A DNA stretch of 6,988 nt from Pseudomonadota bacterium (GCA_021793055.1 JAJYTL010000174.1:1-6988), one strand, 5' to 3'. Positions 1 through 6,988 are shown, counted from the stretch's first letter. Notes: generated by a model from the sequence alone, not told the origin. Program-made: numbers and translations.

Positions 1-1407
1 CAGCCGGCCGGCACCGAGGTCGAGGTGCGCGACCTCTTTTATGCGACTCCGGCGCGACTGAAATTTCTCAAGGGCGGGCGCACCGAATTCGGCCATGCCC
101 TCGATGTGGTGAGGAGGCTGTCGCTCGCCCATCCCGAGATCGGCTTCACGCTGGCCGAGGGGCCGCGCCCGGCGCTTCGCCTGGCGCCGGCGGCGGGCGA
201 TCTGTTCTCGGCACGGAGCGGGCGCATCGGCGCGGTGATGGGCCGCGAGTTCGCCGAGAACGCGGTCGCCATCGCGGTGGAGCGGGAAGGCGTGGCGCTG
301 TCCGGCCTGGTCTCGCTGCCGACCTACAATCGGGCCAGCGGCGCGGCGCAATTCTTCGTCGTCAACGGCCGGCCGGTGCGCGACAAGCTTTTCATCGGCG
401 CGGTCCGCGGTGCCTACGCCGATCTTCTCGCCCGCGACCGCCATCCTTCGGTGGTGCTTTATCTCGAAATTCGGTCTGAGGACGTCGACGTGAACGTCCA
501 TCCCGCCAAGACCGAGGTGCGTTTTCGCGATGCCGGGCTGGTACGCGGGCTGATCGTCAGCGCGATCAAGCACGCGCTCGCCGGCGCCGGCCATCGCGCG
601 GCGACCACGGTGGCCGGCACCGCCTTGGGCGCGCTGCGCGCCGCTGCTCCCGCTCCGGCCCTGCCGATCGGCGGCGCTTTTCCATCCGGCGCGCGAGCGC
701 AGAGCTTCGGCCTCGCCGAGCCGCCGGCCCGGGATTATCAGGCGCCGCTTGCCGCCTTCGATGGTTTTGCCGACGTCGCGCCCGCGGCGCGTGTCGATCC
801 GGCCACGGAAGTGGACGATGGCACCGCCTATCCCTTGGGCGTCGCGCGGGGCCAGGTTCACCGCACCTATATCGTCGCCGAAACCGAGGACGGGCTGGTC
901 ATCGTCGATCAGCACGCGGCGCACGAGCGGCTGGTGGAGGAGCGCTTGAAGCGGGGCTTGGCCGAAGGCCGTGTCGCGCGTCAGATCCTGCTGCTGCCCG
1001 AAGTGGTCGAACTCGGCGAGGCGGAAGCCCAGCGGCTGCTCGCCCGGAGTGCGGAATTCGCCGAGCTTGGCTTGGTTATCGAGGCCTTCGGCCTGGGCGC
1101 GCTTCTGGTGCGCGAGACCCCGGCGCTGCTCGGTGAGTGCGACGTGCGGGGCCTGGTGCGCGATCTCGCAGACGAGCTGGCCGAAACCGATCAGGCGCTC
1201 GCGCTCAAAGAGCGGCTCGACCACGTCGCCGCGACCATGGCCTGTCACGGCTCGGTGCGCGCGGGCCGCAGGCTCGACGCGGCGGAGATGAACGCGCTGC
1301 TGCGCGAGATGGAAGCGACGCCCTTCTCCGGCCAATGCGCGCACGGCCGGCCGACCTATGTCGAGCTCAAGCTCGCCGATATCGAACGGTTATTCGGTCG
1401 CAAATGA
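1..1407 (+). CDS. mutL: DNA mismatch repair protein MutL, C-terminal part (5' end outside window)
   Basis: MutL couples mismatch recognition by MutS to strand incision and excision. The window starts inside the gene, in the N-terminal GHKL ATPase/transducer region; 468 codons and a TGA stop are visible. The ATP-binding motifs lie upstream and cannot be checked. Seen early is the family motif DLFYATPARLKFLK (nt 31-72), then the transducer signature VNVHPAKTEVRF (nt 490-525). A proline/alanine-rich linker follows (about nt 600-800), then the C-terminal dimerisation/endonuclease domain. That domain carries DQHAAHERLVEE (nt 907-942), an exact match to the DQHA(X)2E(X)4E metal-binding endonuclease motif, plus ACH (nt 1240-1248) and CAHGRP (nt 1336-1353), which correspond to the other zinc/metal-site motifs. 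The protein is therefore predicted to nick DNA itself, as in bacteria lacking MutH. Its 3' end overlaps the convergent rsmD by 18 nt. Identification is very secure. Confidence 0.97.
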   Translation, partial: QPAGTEVEVRDLFYATPARLKFLKGGRTEFGHALDVVRRLSLAHPEIGFTLAEGPRPALRLAPAAGDLFSARSGRIGAVMGREFAENAVAIAVEREGVALSGLVSLPTYNRASGAAQFFVVNGRPVRDKLFIGAVRGAYADLLARDRHPSVVLYLEIRSEDVDVNVHPAKTEVRFRDAGLVRGLIVSAIKHALAGAGHRAATTVAGTALGALRAAAPAPALPIGGAFPSGARAQSFGLAEPPARDYQAPLAAFDGFADVAPAARVDPATEVDDGTAYPLGVARGQVHRTYIVAETEDGLVIVDQHAAHERLVEERLKRGLAEGRVARQILLLPEVVELGEAEAQRLLARSAEFAELGLVIEAFGLGALLVRETPALLGECDVRGLVRDLADELAETDQALALKERLDHVAATMACHGSVRAGRRLDAAEMNALLREMEATPFSGQCAHGRPTYVELKLADIERLFGRK

Positions 1408-1980
1408 GCCGTCCGGCGCTGCGCGCCAAAACGCGATCTTGGTATCGCCATAGCGGCGGCTGTCGAGCAATGCGAAGCCGGGCGGTGGGGTCTCGTCCTC
1501 GGTCGCCGCCATTTCAGCGATGACGAGCGCGCCGGAGGCGAGCCAGCCGGCCTGGGCGAGGCCGAGAAGGGCGCGCGGCGCGAGGCCCTTGCCATAGGGC
1601 GGGTCGAGAAAGACCAGATCCGCCCTGAGAAGCGGCGGCCGGCCGGGGTTGACGGCGTCGCGACGCAGAATTTGCGCTTCCGCCGAAATGTCGAGGCTCG
1701 CGACATTGGCGCCGAGCACCGCCATCGCCTCGGCGTCCTTTTCGAGGAAGATCGCCGCGCGCGCGCCGCGCGAGAGCGCTTCGAGGCCGAAGGCGCCGGA
1801 GCCCGCGAAACCGTCCAGTACCGTCATCCCGTCGGGCGCCGGGCCGGCCGCGCCCGCGTAAGCCGGATTATGGGCGAGAATGTCGAACAGCGTCTCGCGG
1901 ATGCGTTCCGCGGTGGGCCGGAAATGGCCCGCGCCCGAGGCCAGCTTGCGGCCCCGCCATCGCCCGCCGACGATGCGCAC
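1390..1980 (-). CDS. rsmD: 16S rRNA (guanine(966)-N(2))-methyltransferase RsmD
   Basis: RsmD is an SAM-dependent methyltransferase that makes m2G966 in 16S rRNA during small-subunit assembly in the cytoplasm. The product is 196 aa, normal for the family. Seen in order: the conserved N-terminus MRIVGGRWRGRKL (1-13), the family segment RPTAERIRETLFDIL (21-35), the SAM-binding motif I VLDGFAGSGAFGLEALSRGA (54-73), and the catalytic motif IV DPPYG (126-130). The start is GTG at 1980, chosen because it yields the canonical MRIVGG start and has a GGAAAGG ribosome-binding site 8 nt upstream. It begins 3 nt after the rluB stop, so it is probably the last gene of the hydrolase-rluB-rsmD unit. Its TAA stop lies inside the end of mutL on the opposite strand, so the two transcripts converge and overlap. 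No anomalies seen. Confidence 0.95.
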   Translation of the reverse strand: MRIVGGRWRGRKLASGAGHFRPTAERIRETLFDILAHNPAYAGAAGPAPDGMTVLDGFAGSGAFGLEALSRGARAAIFLEKDAEAMAVLGANVASLDISAEAQILRRDAVNPGRPPLLRADLVFLDPPYGKGLAPRALLGLAQAGWLASGALVIAEMAATEDETPPPGFALLDSRRYGDTKIAFWRAAPDGSFATE

Positions 1981-1983
1981 GGT

Positions 1984-2736
1984 TCACGCCTTTCCGCCGC
2001 CGAAGCGCGGCCCAAGCTGATCGGCCAGCACCTTGCGCGGCACTTCGCGCACCTGGCCGGGCTCCAGATTGCCGAGTTGGAACGGGCCGTAGGCGGTGCG
2101 GATCAGGCGGCTGACGGGCAGGCCGATATGCTCCAGGACCTTGCGGATCTCCCGGTTCTTGCCTTCGCGCAGTGACACCACGAGCCAGGCGTTCGAGGCC
2201 TTCTGGGTCTCTAGTGCGGCGGTGATCGGACCGTAGGCGATGCCGTCGACGCTGATTCCCTTGGCGAGGGCCGCGAGTTTGGCGGGTTCCGGGCGGCCGT
2301 GCACGCGCACCCGGTAGCGCCTGAGCCAGCCGGTCGCCGGCAGTTCGAGATGGCGCGACACGGCGCCGTCGTTGGTGAGAAGCAGCAAGCCCTCGGAGTT
2401 GAGATCGAGACGGCCGATGGAAATCACCCGCGGCAGGTCGGCCGGCAGGTGCTGGAAGACGGTCGGCCGACCTTCCGGGTCCTTGTGGGTGGTCACTAGG
2501 CCCTTTGGCTTGTGGTAGCACCAGAGCCGCGGCCGCGCCGCCTCAGGAATCGGCGCGCCGTCGACGGCGATCTTCTGCTCCGGGGTGACGTTGATGGCGG
2601 GGCTCTTCGACGTCGCACCGTCGACGGTGACGCGGCCGGCCTCGATCAGCTTCTCGGCCTCGCGCCGCGAGCAGATGCCGGCCCGCGCCAGCACCTTGGC
2701 GAGGCGCTCGCCTTTTTCCGGGCTCATAGCCGTCAT
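1984..2736 (-). CDS. rluB: 23S rRNA pseudouridine synthase, RsuA/RluB family
   Basis: This enzyme isomerises a specific uridine of rRNA to pseudouridine (U2605 of 23S rRNA for E. coli RluB). From the chosen start it is 250 aa. An N-terminal S4 RNA-binding domain is visible at about 10-57 (RLAKVLARAGICSRREAEKL at 11-30). The catalytic domain follows, with the hallmark GRLDLNSEGLLLLTNDG (108-124), in which D111 is the catalytic aspartate. The C-terminal family motif REGKNREIRKVLEHIG (190-205) is present. The ATG at 2736 was chosen because it forms an ATGA overlap with the stop of the upstream hydrolase gene and has AAGGAA 5 nt upstream; a longer frame begins at 2814 but lacks family similarity. 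A start at 2727 is a minor alternative. RsuA, RluB, RluE and RluF resemble one another, so RluB is the best guess from length and motifs, and the exact target uridine is not proven. Confidence 0.9.
   Translation of the reverse strand: MTAMSPEKGERLAKVLARAGICSRREAEKLIEAGRVTVDGATSKSPAINVTPEQKIAVDGAPIPEAARPRLWCYHKPKGLVTTHKDPEGRPTVFQHLPADLPRVISIGRLDLNSEGLLLLTNDGAVSRHLELPATGWLRRYRVRVHGRPEPAKLAALAKGISVDGIAYGPITAALETQKASNAWLVVSLREGKNREIRKVLEHIGLPVSRLIRTAYGPFQLGNLEPGQVREVPRKVLADQLGPRFGGGKA
1989..1995 (-). promoter_or_regulatory. Ribosome-binding site for the GTG start of rsmD
   Basis: Minus-strand GGAAAGG lies 8 nt before the rsmD GTG and within the final codons of rluB. It supports the non-ATG start and co-translation with rluB. 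Confidence 0.55.
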
Positions 2737-3452
2737 GGGCGTTCCTTCGCGGCGGCGACGAAAGCCTCGAACAGGCGGTGATCGCCGGCCGAAATGCCGT
2801 ATTCCGGATGCCATTGCACGCCGAGGCAGAAGCGGCGGCCCGCGACCTCGATGCCCTCGATTACCCCGTCGGGCGCGCGCGCGTTGATCAGGACGTTGCG
2901 ACCCGGCACCTTCACCGCCTGATGGTGGGCGCTGTTGACCGCGAGTTCGGCGCCGCCGACGATCCGGAGCAGCCGGCTTTCGGGCGCGACCTTCACCGTA
3001 TGTCCGGGCTCGGTGCGGGGATTGGGCTGCTCGTGGGCAAGCGCCTCCGGCACTTCGTCCGGGATGTGCTGGATCAGGCTGCCACCAAGCACTACGTTCA
3101 AGAGTTGCGCTCCGCCGCAGATGCCGAGGACCGCCATGCCGCGCCCGATCGCACCCTCGGTGATGGCGAATTCGAAGGCCGTGCGCTGGCCCTTGAGCTT
3201 GACCGTCGGGTGCCGGCTTTCGGCGCCGAACAGCGCCGGGTCGACGTCGAAGGCGCCGCCGGTGACGACCAGGCCCTGGATCACCTCCAGATAGGCCGGC
3301 ACCTGCGCGGGTTCGTGGGGCAGGAGCAGCGGCACGCCGCCCGCCGCCGCGACGGCGGTACAGTAGTTCTGACGGAGGGCATACCAGGGCAGCTTGGAAT
3401 AGCCGCCGGATTCCTCCGCGTCGAGAGTGATGCCGATGATCGGGGGATGCAT
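2733..3452 (-). CDS. Gamma-glutamyl-gamma-aminobutyrate hydrolase family protein (class I glutamine amidotransferase-like, C26)
   Basis: A 239-aa protein of the PuuD-like peptidase C26 family; the best known member cleaves gamma-glutamyl-GABA to glutamate and GABA in putrescine breakdown. The fold is the class I glutamine amidotransferase fold. Seen: the N-terminus PIIGITLD (4-11), the oxyanion-side strand GLVVTGGAFDVDP (60-72), the nucleophile elbow LGICGGAQLLNVVLGG (109-124, Cys112) and the C-terminal QWHPE (213-217), giving the complete Cys112-His215-Glu217 triad. NSAHHQAV (173-180) is also a family feature. The start at 3452 is chosen because the protein then begins directly with the conserved first strand, although no clear ribosome-binding site precedes it. 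A GTG about 11 codons upstream (near 3485) is an alternative with an AAGG in front. The stop overlaps the rluB start (ATGA), implying translational coupling. No putrescine-pathway genes are nearby, so the substrate is uncertain. Confidence 0.86.
   Translation of the reverse strand: MHPPIIGITLDAEESGGYSKLPWYALRQNYCTAVAAAGGVPLLLPHEPAQVPAYLEVIQGLVVTGGAFDVDPALFGAESRHPTVKLKGQRTAFEFAITEGAIGRGMAVLGICGGAQLLNVVLGGSLIQHIPDEVPEALAHEQPNPRTEPGHTVKVAPESRLLRIVGGAELAVNSAHHQAVKVPGRNVLINARAPDGVIEGIEVAGRRFCLGVQWHPEYGISAGDHRLFEAFVAAAKERP
2742..2747 (-). promoter_or_regulatory. Ribosome-binding site deciding the rluB start
   Basis: On the minus strand AAGGAA lies 5 nt before the ATG at 2736, inside the last codons of the hydrolase gene. 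Together with the ATGA stop/start overlap at 2733-2736, it supports starting the pseudouridine synthase here and not at the upstream in-frame ATG at 2814. Confidence 0.65.
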
Positions 3453-3530
3453 GGCGAGAATATGGGGGATTCGCCCGCCGACCACAACAGCGCCTTGACC
3501 GCCGGGGCGGCGCGGCGCCAAGGTGCGGCC
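3453..3530. promoter_or_regulatory. Divergent intergenic region between the hydrolase unit and tadA
   Basis: These 78 nt must hold, or lie close to, the promoters for both the leftward hydrolase-rluB-rsmD unit and rightward tadA. For tadA an AAGG (3520-3523) lies 7 nt before the ATG. On the minus strand, TTGTGG and CATATT are separated by 17 nt immediately upstream of the hydrolase ATG. This is a weak -35/-10-like pair that would give an almost leaderless message, which would fit the missing ribosome-binding site. These matches are poor and the promoter assignment is inference. Confidence 0.35.
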
Positions 3531-3989
3531 ATGAAAGCCAACCCCTTCATGGCCGTGGCGCTTCGCGAGGCACAAGCGGCGGCTGACCGCGGTGAGGTGC
3601 CGGTCGGCTGCGTCGTCGTCGATGGCGCGAGCGGCCGGGAGGTGGCGCGGGCCGGAAACCGCATGCGCGAGATGGCCGATCCGACGGCGCATGCCGAGAT
3701 GCTGGCGCTGCGCGCGGCTGCCGCGCGGCTCGGCTCCGAGCGGCTTGGCGGTTGCGATCTCTATGTCACCCTCGAGCCCTGCGCCATGTGCGCTGCCGCG
3801 ATTTCCTTCGCCAGGCTGCGGCGGCTCTATTTCGCCGCCCCCGACGCCAAGGGCGGGGCGGTCGAGAATAATCTCCGCTTCTTTCATCAGCCCTCGTGCT
3901 TCCACCGGCCGGAGGTTTATGGCGGCATCGCCGAGGCCGAGGCCGCGCGGCTCCTCAAGGACTTCTTCCAAAGCCGCCGTGGCGGCTGA
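3531..3989 (+). CDS. tadA: tRNA adenosine(34) deaminase TadA
   Basis: TadA deaminates adenosine to inosine at the wobble position (A34), classically in tRNA-Arg(ACG), allowing one tRNA to read several arginine codons; it is usually essential. The product is 152 aa, standard length. The zinc-dependent deaminase fold is shown by HAE (54-56; His54 zinc ligand, Glu56 proton shuttle) and TLEPCAMC (80-87; Cys84 and Cys87 zinc ligands). EVPVGCVVV (22-30) is the core strand before the active site. The tail KGGAVENNLRFFH (107-119) through the C-terminal helix matches TadA and not cytidine or guanine deaminases. The ATG at 3531 has AAGG 7 nt upstream and places the conserved N-terminal helix (FMAVALREAQAAADRGEVPV) correctly. 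It is divergent from the rRNA modification unit, and proximity to other RNA-modifying genes fits its role. Confidence 0.95.
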   Translation: MKANPFMAVALREAQAAADRGEVPVGCVVVDGASGREVARAGNRMREMADPTAHAEMLALRAAAARLGSERLGGCDLYVTLEPCAMCAAAISFARLRRLYFAAPDAKGGAVENNLRFFHQPSCFHRPEVYGGIAEAEAARLLKDFFQSRRGG

Positions 3990-4010
3990 GGGGGAGATTT
4001 CTCGTCTTGA

Positions 4011-4031
4011 CCGTCGCGAAGCGCGCGACGG
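4011..4031 (+). other. 8-bp perfect hairpin in the tadA to acyl-CoA dehydrogenase gap
   Basis: CCGTCGCG (4011-4018) pairs perfectly with CGCGACGG (4024-4031) around a 5-nt loop, 22 nt after the tadA stop. No T-run follows, so it is not a textbook intrinsic terminator. It may still reduce read-through into the downstream gene or stabilise the tadA mRNA end. The rest of the 109-nt gap (3990-4098) is comparatively AT-rich just before the next gene and carries AGAGGA (4085-4090), 8 nt before the dehydrogenase ATG. Confidence 0.4.
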
Positions 4032-4098
4032 CGGCGCGGGAAGACGCTAAAATAGGGGCTGGAAAATACAGAAATCGAATCGCTAGAGGATTGACGCC

Positions 4099-5304
<1,206 letters not shown>

Positions 5305-5322
5305 ACGGCACTCGCGTTCGTT

Positions 5323-5355
5323 CCTGCTGCCCGGCTCGTGCGGCCGGGCAGCAGG
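5323..5355. terminator. 13-bp perfect inverted repeat between convergent genes (probable bidirectional terminator)
   Basis: CCTGCTGCCCGGC (5323-5335) and GCCGGGCAGCAGG (5343-5355) are exact reverse complements around a 7-nt loop. They lie in the 64-nt gap between the dehydrogenase stop (5304) and the phosphotransferase stop (5369). The stem is very GC-rich, so it would fold on either transcript. No run of T follows on either strand, so release may depend on stem strength or Rho. The placement tail-to-tail makes a terminator role by far the most likely. Confidence 0.75.
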
Positions 5356-5368
5356 GCGAGACGCCGGC

Positions 5369-6430
5369 TCAACCGCCGGCGAGAATCTTCTCGACCTGCC
5401 GCCAGCCGGCTTCCGCCATCGGCCGGGCGCGTTTGCCGGATTCGATGGCGCGCGGATTGGCCGCCGTTCCTTCCACGACCCGCCCCATGATGCCCTGGAG
5501 GATGGCCGCCAGGCGGAACATGTTGTAGGCGATGTAATAGTCCCAGTTGTCGATCTTTTCGCGCCCGGTGCGCCGACAATAGGCGGCGACATATTCCGCC
5601 TCCGTCGGGATGCCGAGCGCCTTGAGGTCGACGCCGCCGAGGCCGCGGTATTCGTCGGGCGCGAGGCGCCAGTTCATGCAGTGATACGCGAAGTCGGCGA
5701 GCGGATGCCCGAGCGTCGAAAGTTCCCAGTCGAGCACCGCGAGCACACGCGGCTCGGTCATGTGGAAGATCATGTTGTCGAGGCGGTAGTCGCCGTGGAC
5801 GATGACGGTTTCCTCCTCGGGCGGGATGTTTTCCGGGAGCCACGCCATGAGCCACTCCATGGCCTCGATCTTCTCGGTCTCGGAAGCCTTGTATTGCTTG
5901 GTCCAGCGCGCGATCTGGCGCGCGAGATAGTTCCCCGGCCGGCCGAACCCGGTGAGGCCGATGGCCGCGTAATCGACCTTGTGCAAGGCCGCGATGACGC
6001 GGTTCATTTCGTCGTAGATCGCGGCGCGCTCGGCATTGCCGTAGCTGGGCAGCGTCGGCTCCCACAGCACCCGGCCCGCGACATATTCCATGACGTAGAA
6101 GGCGGTGCCGATGATGGTCTCGTCCTCGCAGAGCGCATGGGCGCGGGCGACGGGCACGTCGGTATTCTGCAAGGCGCTGATGACGCGAAATTCGCGGTCC
6201 ACCGCGTGGGCCGAGGGCAGGAGCTTGCCCGGCGGCTTGCGGCGGAGCACGTAGCGCTGGCCCGGGGTGGTCAGCAGGAAGGTGGGATTGGACTGGCCGC
6301 CCTTGAACTGCTCGACGGTGAGCGGACCCCGGAATCCCTCGACCGCCCGGGTCAGATAGGCTTCGAGCGCCGCGACGTCGAAGCGATGCCGCTCTTGCAC
6401 CGGCATGGTGCCGTCGAATTGCTCGCTCAT
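5369..6430 (-). CDS. Phosphotransferase family protein (APH-fold kinase), ACAD10/11 N-terminal-domain-like
   Basis: A 353-aa protein with the aminoglycoside phosphotransferase/choline kinase fold. Seen: a nucleotide-binding start QFKGGQSNPTFLL (41-53), the probable ATP-contacting lysine region YVLRRKPPGKLLPSAH (60-75), the hinge FYVMEYVAGRVL (111-122), the catalytic loop HGDYRLDN (212-219; Asp214 catalytic, Asn219 metal) and the metal-binding VLDWELSTLGHPLADFAY (232-249; Asp234). All kinase residues are intact. The HGDYRLDN...DWE...G.P..D pattern with RRKPPGKLLPSAH is characteristic of the ACAD10/ACAD11/LvaA-like group and not of antibiotic-resistance kinases. The substrate is probably a small hydroxyacyl-CoA, by inference. 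The start at 6430 has GAGGA 9 nt upstream (6440-6444), with a second GGAGGA only 1 nt from the ATG. It is convergent with the acyl-CoA dehydrogenase. Confidence 0.93.
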   Translation of the reverse strand: MSEQFDGTMPVQERHRFDVAALEAYLTRAVEGFRGPLTVEQFKGGQSNPTFLLTTPGQRYVLRRKPPGKLLPSAHAVDREFRVISALQNTDVPVARAHALCEDETIIGTAFYVMEYVAGRVLWEPTLPSYGNAERAAIYDEMNRVIAALHKVDYAAIGLTGFGRPGNYLARQIARWTKQYKASETEKIEAMEWLMAWLPENIPPEEETVIVHGDYRLDNMIFHMTEPRVLAVLDWELSTLGHPLADFAYHCMNWRLAPDEYRGLGGVDLKALGIPTEAEYVAAYCRRTGREKIDNWDYYIAYNMFRLAAILQGIMGRVVEGTAANPRAIESGKRARPMAEAGWRQVEKILAGG

Positions 6431-6688
6431 GTCCTCCCATCCTCGTTGTCTGGGGCGCCTTGACGCGTCGCCCTCAGGATACCAGCCGACGAGGCATAGC
6501 ATCGCAGGCGCAGCGAGACAACCGGCCACAGGCCTTGGCACGGTCTCAGATTGAATTCTCCCGGCGCTTAAGCGGCGTTCTGAACAAGCGATCGGTGACC
6601 TTATGACGCGGCCTGTCATGCCGTCCTTCGCACGGGCCGGAGCTTTGAAGGCGCATCCTCGGCCTTTCCGCTGGCGATCGTCGCCGCC
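6431..6688. other. Intergenic region upstream of the phosphotransferase gene
   Basis: No convincing gene is visible on either strand across these 258 nt. On the minus strand a TGGTATCCT (6476-6484) resembles an extended -10 element about 46 nt before the phosphotransferase start, but no good -35 accompanies it. A second weak pair, TTGTCT and TATGCC with 17-nt spacing, lies farther upstream. A 10-nt palindrome CGCTTAAGCG occurs at 6565-6574. Base composition is less GC-biased than in the flanking genes, as expected for a divergent promoter region. Confidence 0.3.
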
Positions 6689-6709
6689 ATGGCGGTGAAG
6701 ATCGCCAGC
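6670..6709. repeat. Nested inverted repeat around the candidate start of the membrane-protein gene
   Basis: GCTGGCGATC (6670-6679) and GATCGCCAGC (6700-6709) are exact reverse complements 20 nt apart. Within the intervening sequence is a second perfect palindrome, CCGCCATGGCGG (6684-6695), which contains the candidate ATG at 6689. The whole 40-nt block could form a two-tier hairpin in RNA or serve as a dyad protein-binding site. The function is unknown. Confidence 0.5.
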
Positions 6710-6988
6710 GGCGGCATGCCTCTCGCCTTGGGGTTTCTTGCGTATGGGAGTAGTATGCTGCGTGCCGGCATTGGATGGGAGGGGTGGACGAATCAAGGGC
6801 CACCGTGGCCAGTCGCGGTCGTTTTCGTCGCCGTATGGATCGGTGCCGGCTTCGGATTTCTCCTCTTTACCGATCAGTCGTGCGACTGGCAAATCAAGCT
6901 GTTGCAATCGCGACGATATCGCCGCCTCTTCCGTGTCATGGGCGGCATCTTCGTCGTCACCGGTGTCCTGCTCGCATGGGCTTCGCTA
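6689..6988 (+). CDS. Hypothetical multi-pass membrane protein, N-terminal part (runs off the right edge)
   Basis: A frame with no stop from 6599 to the end of the window encodes at least 100 aa from the ATG at 6689. I do not recognise the family. Three hydrophobic stretches are visible: about 8-24, a strong one at 42-60 (VAVVFVAVWIGAGFGFLLF) and one at 83-99 (VMGGIFVVTGVLLAW). The loop between the second and third is arginine-rich (QSRRYRRLFR, 73-82), as expected for a cytoplasmic loop. Several tryptophans and no repeats are seen. Third codon positions are less GC-rich than in neighbouring genes. The start is uncertain: GTG at 6695 and ATG at 6716 are alternatives, none has a strong ribosome-binding site, and the first two lie inside a nested inverted repeat. 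The gene faces away from the phosphotransferase gene. It may be a real but atypical gene; the missing 3' end prevents a firm call. Confidence 0.45.
   Translation, partial: MAVKIASGGMPLALGFLAYGSSMLRAGIGWEGWTNQGPPWPVAVVFVAVWIGAGFGFLLFTDQSCDWQIKLLQSRRYRRLFRVMGGIFVVTGVLLAWASL

Noticed and set aside
2778..3530. Upstream in-frame extension of tadA
   Set aside because: This part is antisense to the hydrolase gene. TadA is normally about 150 aa, and its conserved N-terminus begins at the ATG at 3531.
3453..3971. Upstream in-frame extension of the hydrolase on the minus strand
   Set aside because: It is antisense to tadA and has no family similarity; the conserved first strand of the hydrolase begins right after the ATG at 3452.
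3972..3987. AGCCGCC/GGCGGCT inverted repeat at the end of tadA as a terminator
   Set aside because: The perfect arms leave only a 2-nt loop, it lies within the coding sequence and stop codon, and no T-run follows; likely a chance product of GC-rich codons.
5369..6430. Phosphotransferase as an aminoglycoside-resistance gene
   Set aside because: It shares the fold and HGDxxxxN motif, but its RRKPPGKLLPSAH and catalytic-loop context match the ACAD10/11-like group, and it lies beside an acyl-CoA dehydrogenase with no resistance-gene or mobile-element context.
6546..6803. 85-codon minus-strand open frame near the right end
   Set aside because: The translation is Arg/Pro/Ser-rich and low complexity, without motifs. 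The opposite strand in the same place encodes a more protein-like hydrophobic sequence.

Overview
The window is GC-rich chromosomal DNA, densely packed with short gaps and overlapping genes. Protein motifs and gene content suggest an alphaproteobacterium, possibly near the Rhodospirillales. That placement is inference: the window has no rRNA or other marker that would settle it.

Layout: (1) 1-1407 (+) is the C-terminal three quarters or so of mutL, cut by the left window edge. (2) 1390-3452 (-) is a tightly packed three-gene unit, read right to left: a gamma-glutamyl-GABA hydrolase-like class I amidotransferase, an RluB-type rRNA pseudouridine synthase, and RsmD, the 16S rRNA m2G966 methyltransferase. 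The first two overlap by ATGA, the next pair is 3 nt apart, and rsmD runs tail-to-tail 18 nt into mutL. (3) 3531-3989 (+) is tadA, the tRNA A34 deaminase, transcribed divergently from that unit across a 78-nt gap. (4) 4099-5304 (+) is an acyl-CoA dehydrogenase of the ACAD10/ACAD11 type. It faces, tail-to-tail across a strong 13-bp hairpin, a phosphotransferase (APH-fold kinase) gene at 5369-6430 (-). (5) 6431-6988 is a 258-nt gap followed by a probable small multi-pass membrane protein that runs off the right edge and is compositionally a little different.

The left two thirds is housekeeping: mismatch repair plus RNA modification (rRNA pseudouridylation, rRNA methylation, tRNA inosine formation). 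The most interesting part is the right third. The kinase and dehydrogenase are the two halves that are fused in animal ACAD10/ACAD11 and that cooperate as separate proteins in Pseudomonas levulinate/4-hydroxyacid catabolism (LvaA/LvaC). By analogy, the pair may phosphorylate a 4-hydroxyacyl-CoA and then convert the phosphorylated intermediate so that it can enter beta-oxidation. Here the genes are convergent, not in an operon. I found no CRISPR array, insertion sequence, tRNA or rRNA, and nothing that is clearly a wholly new system.
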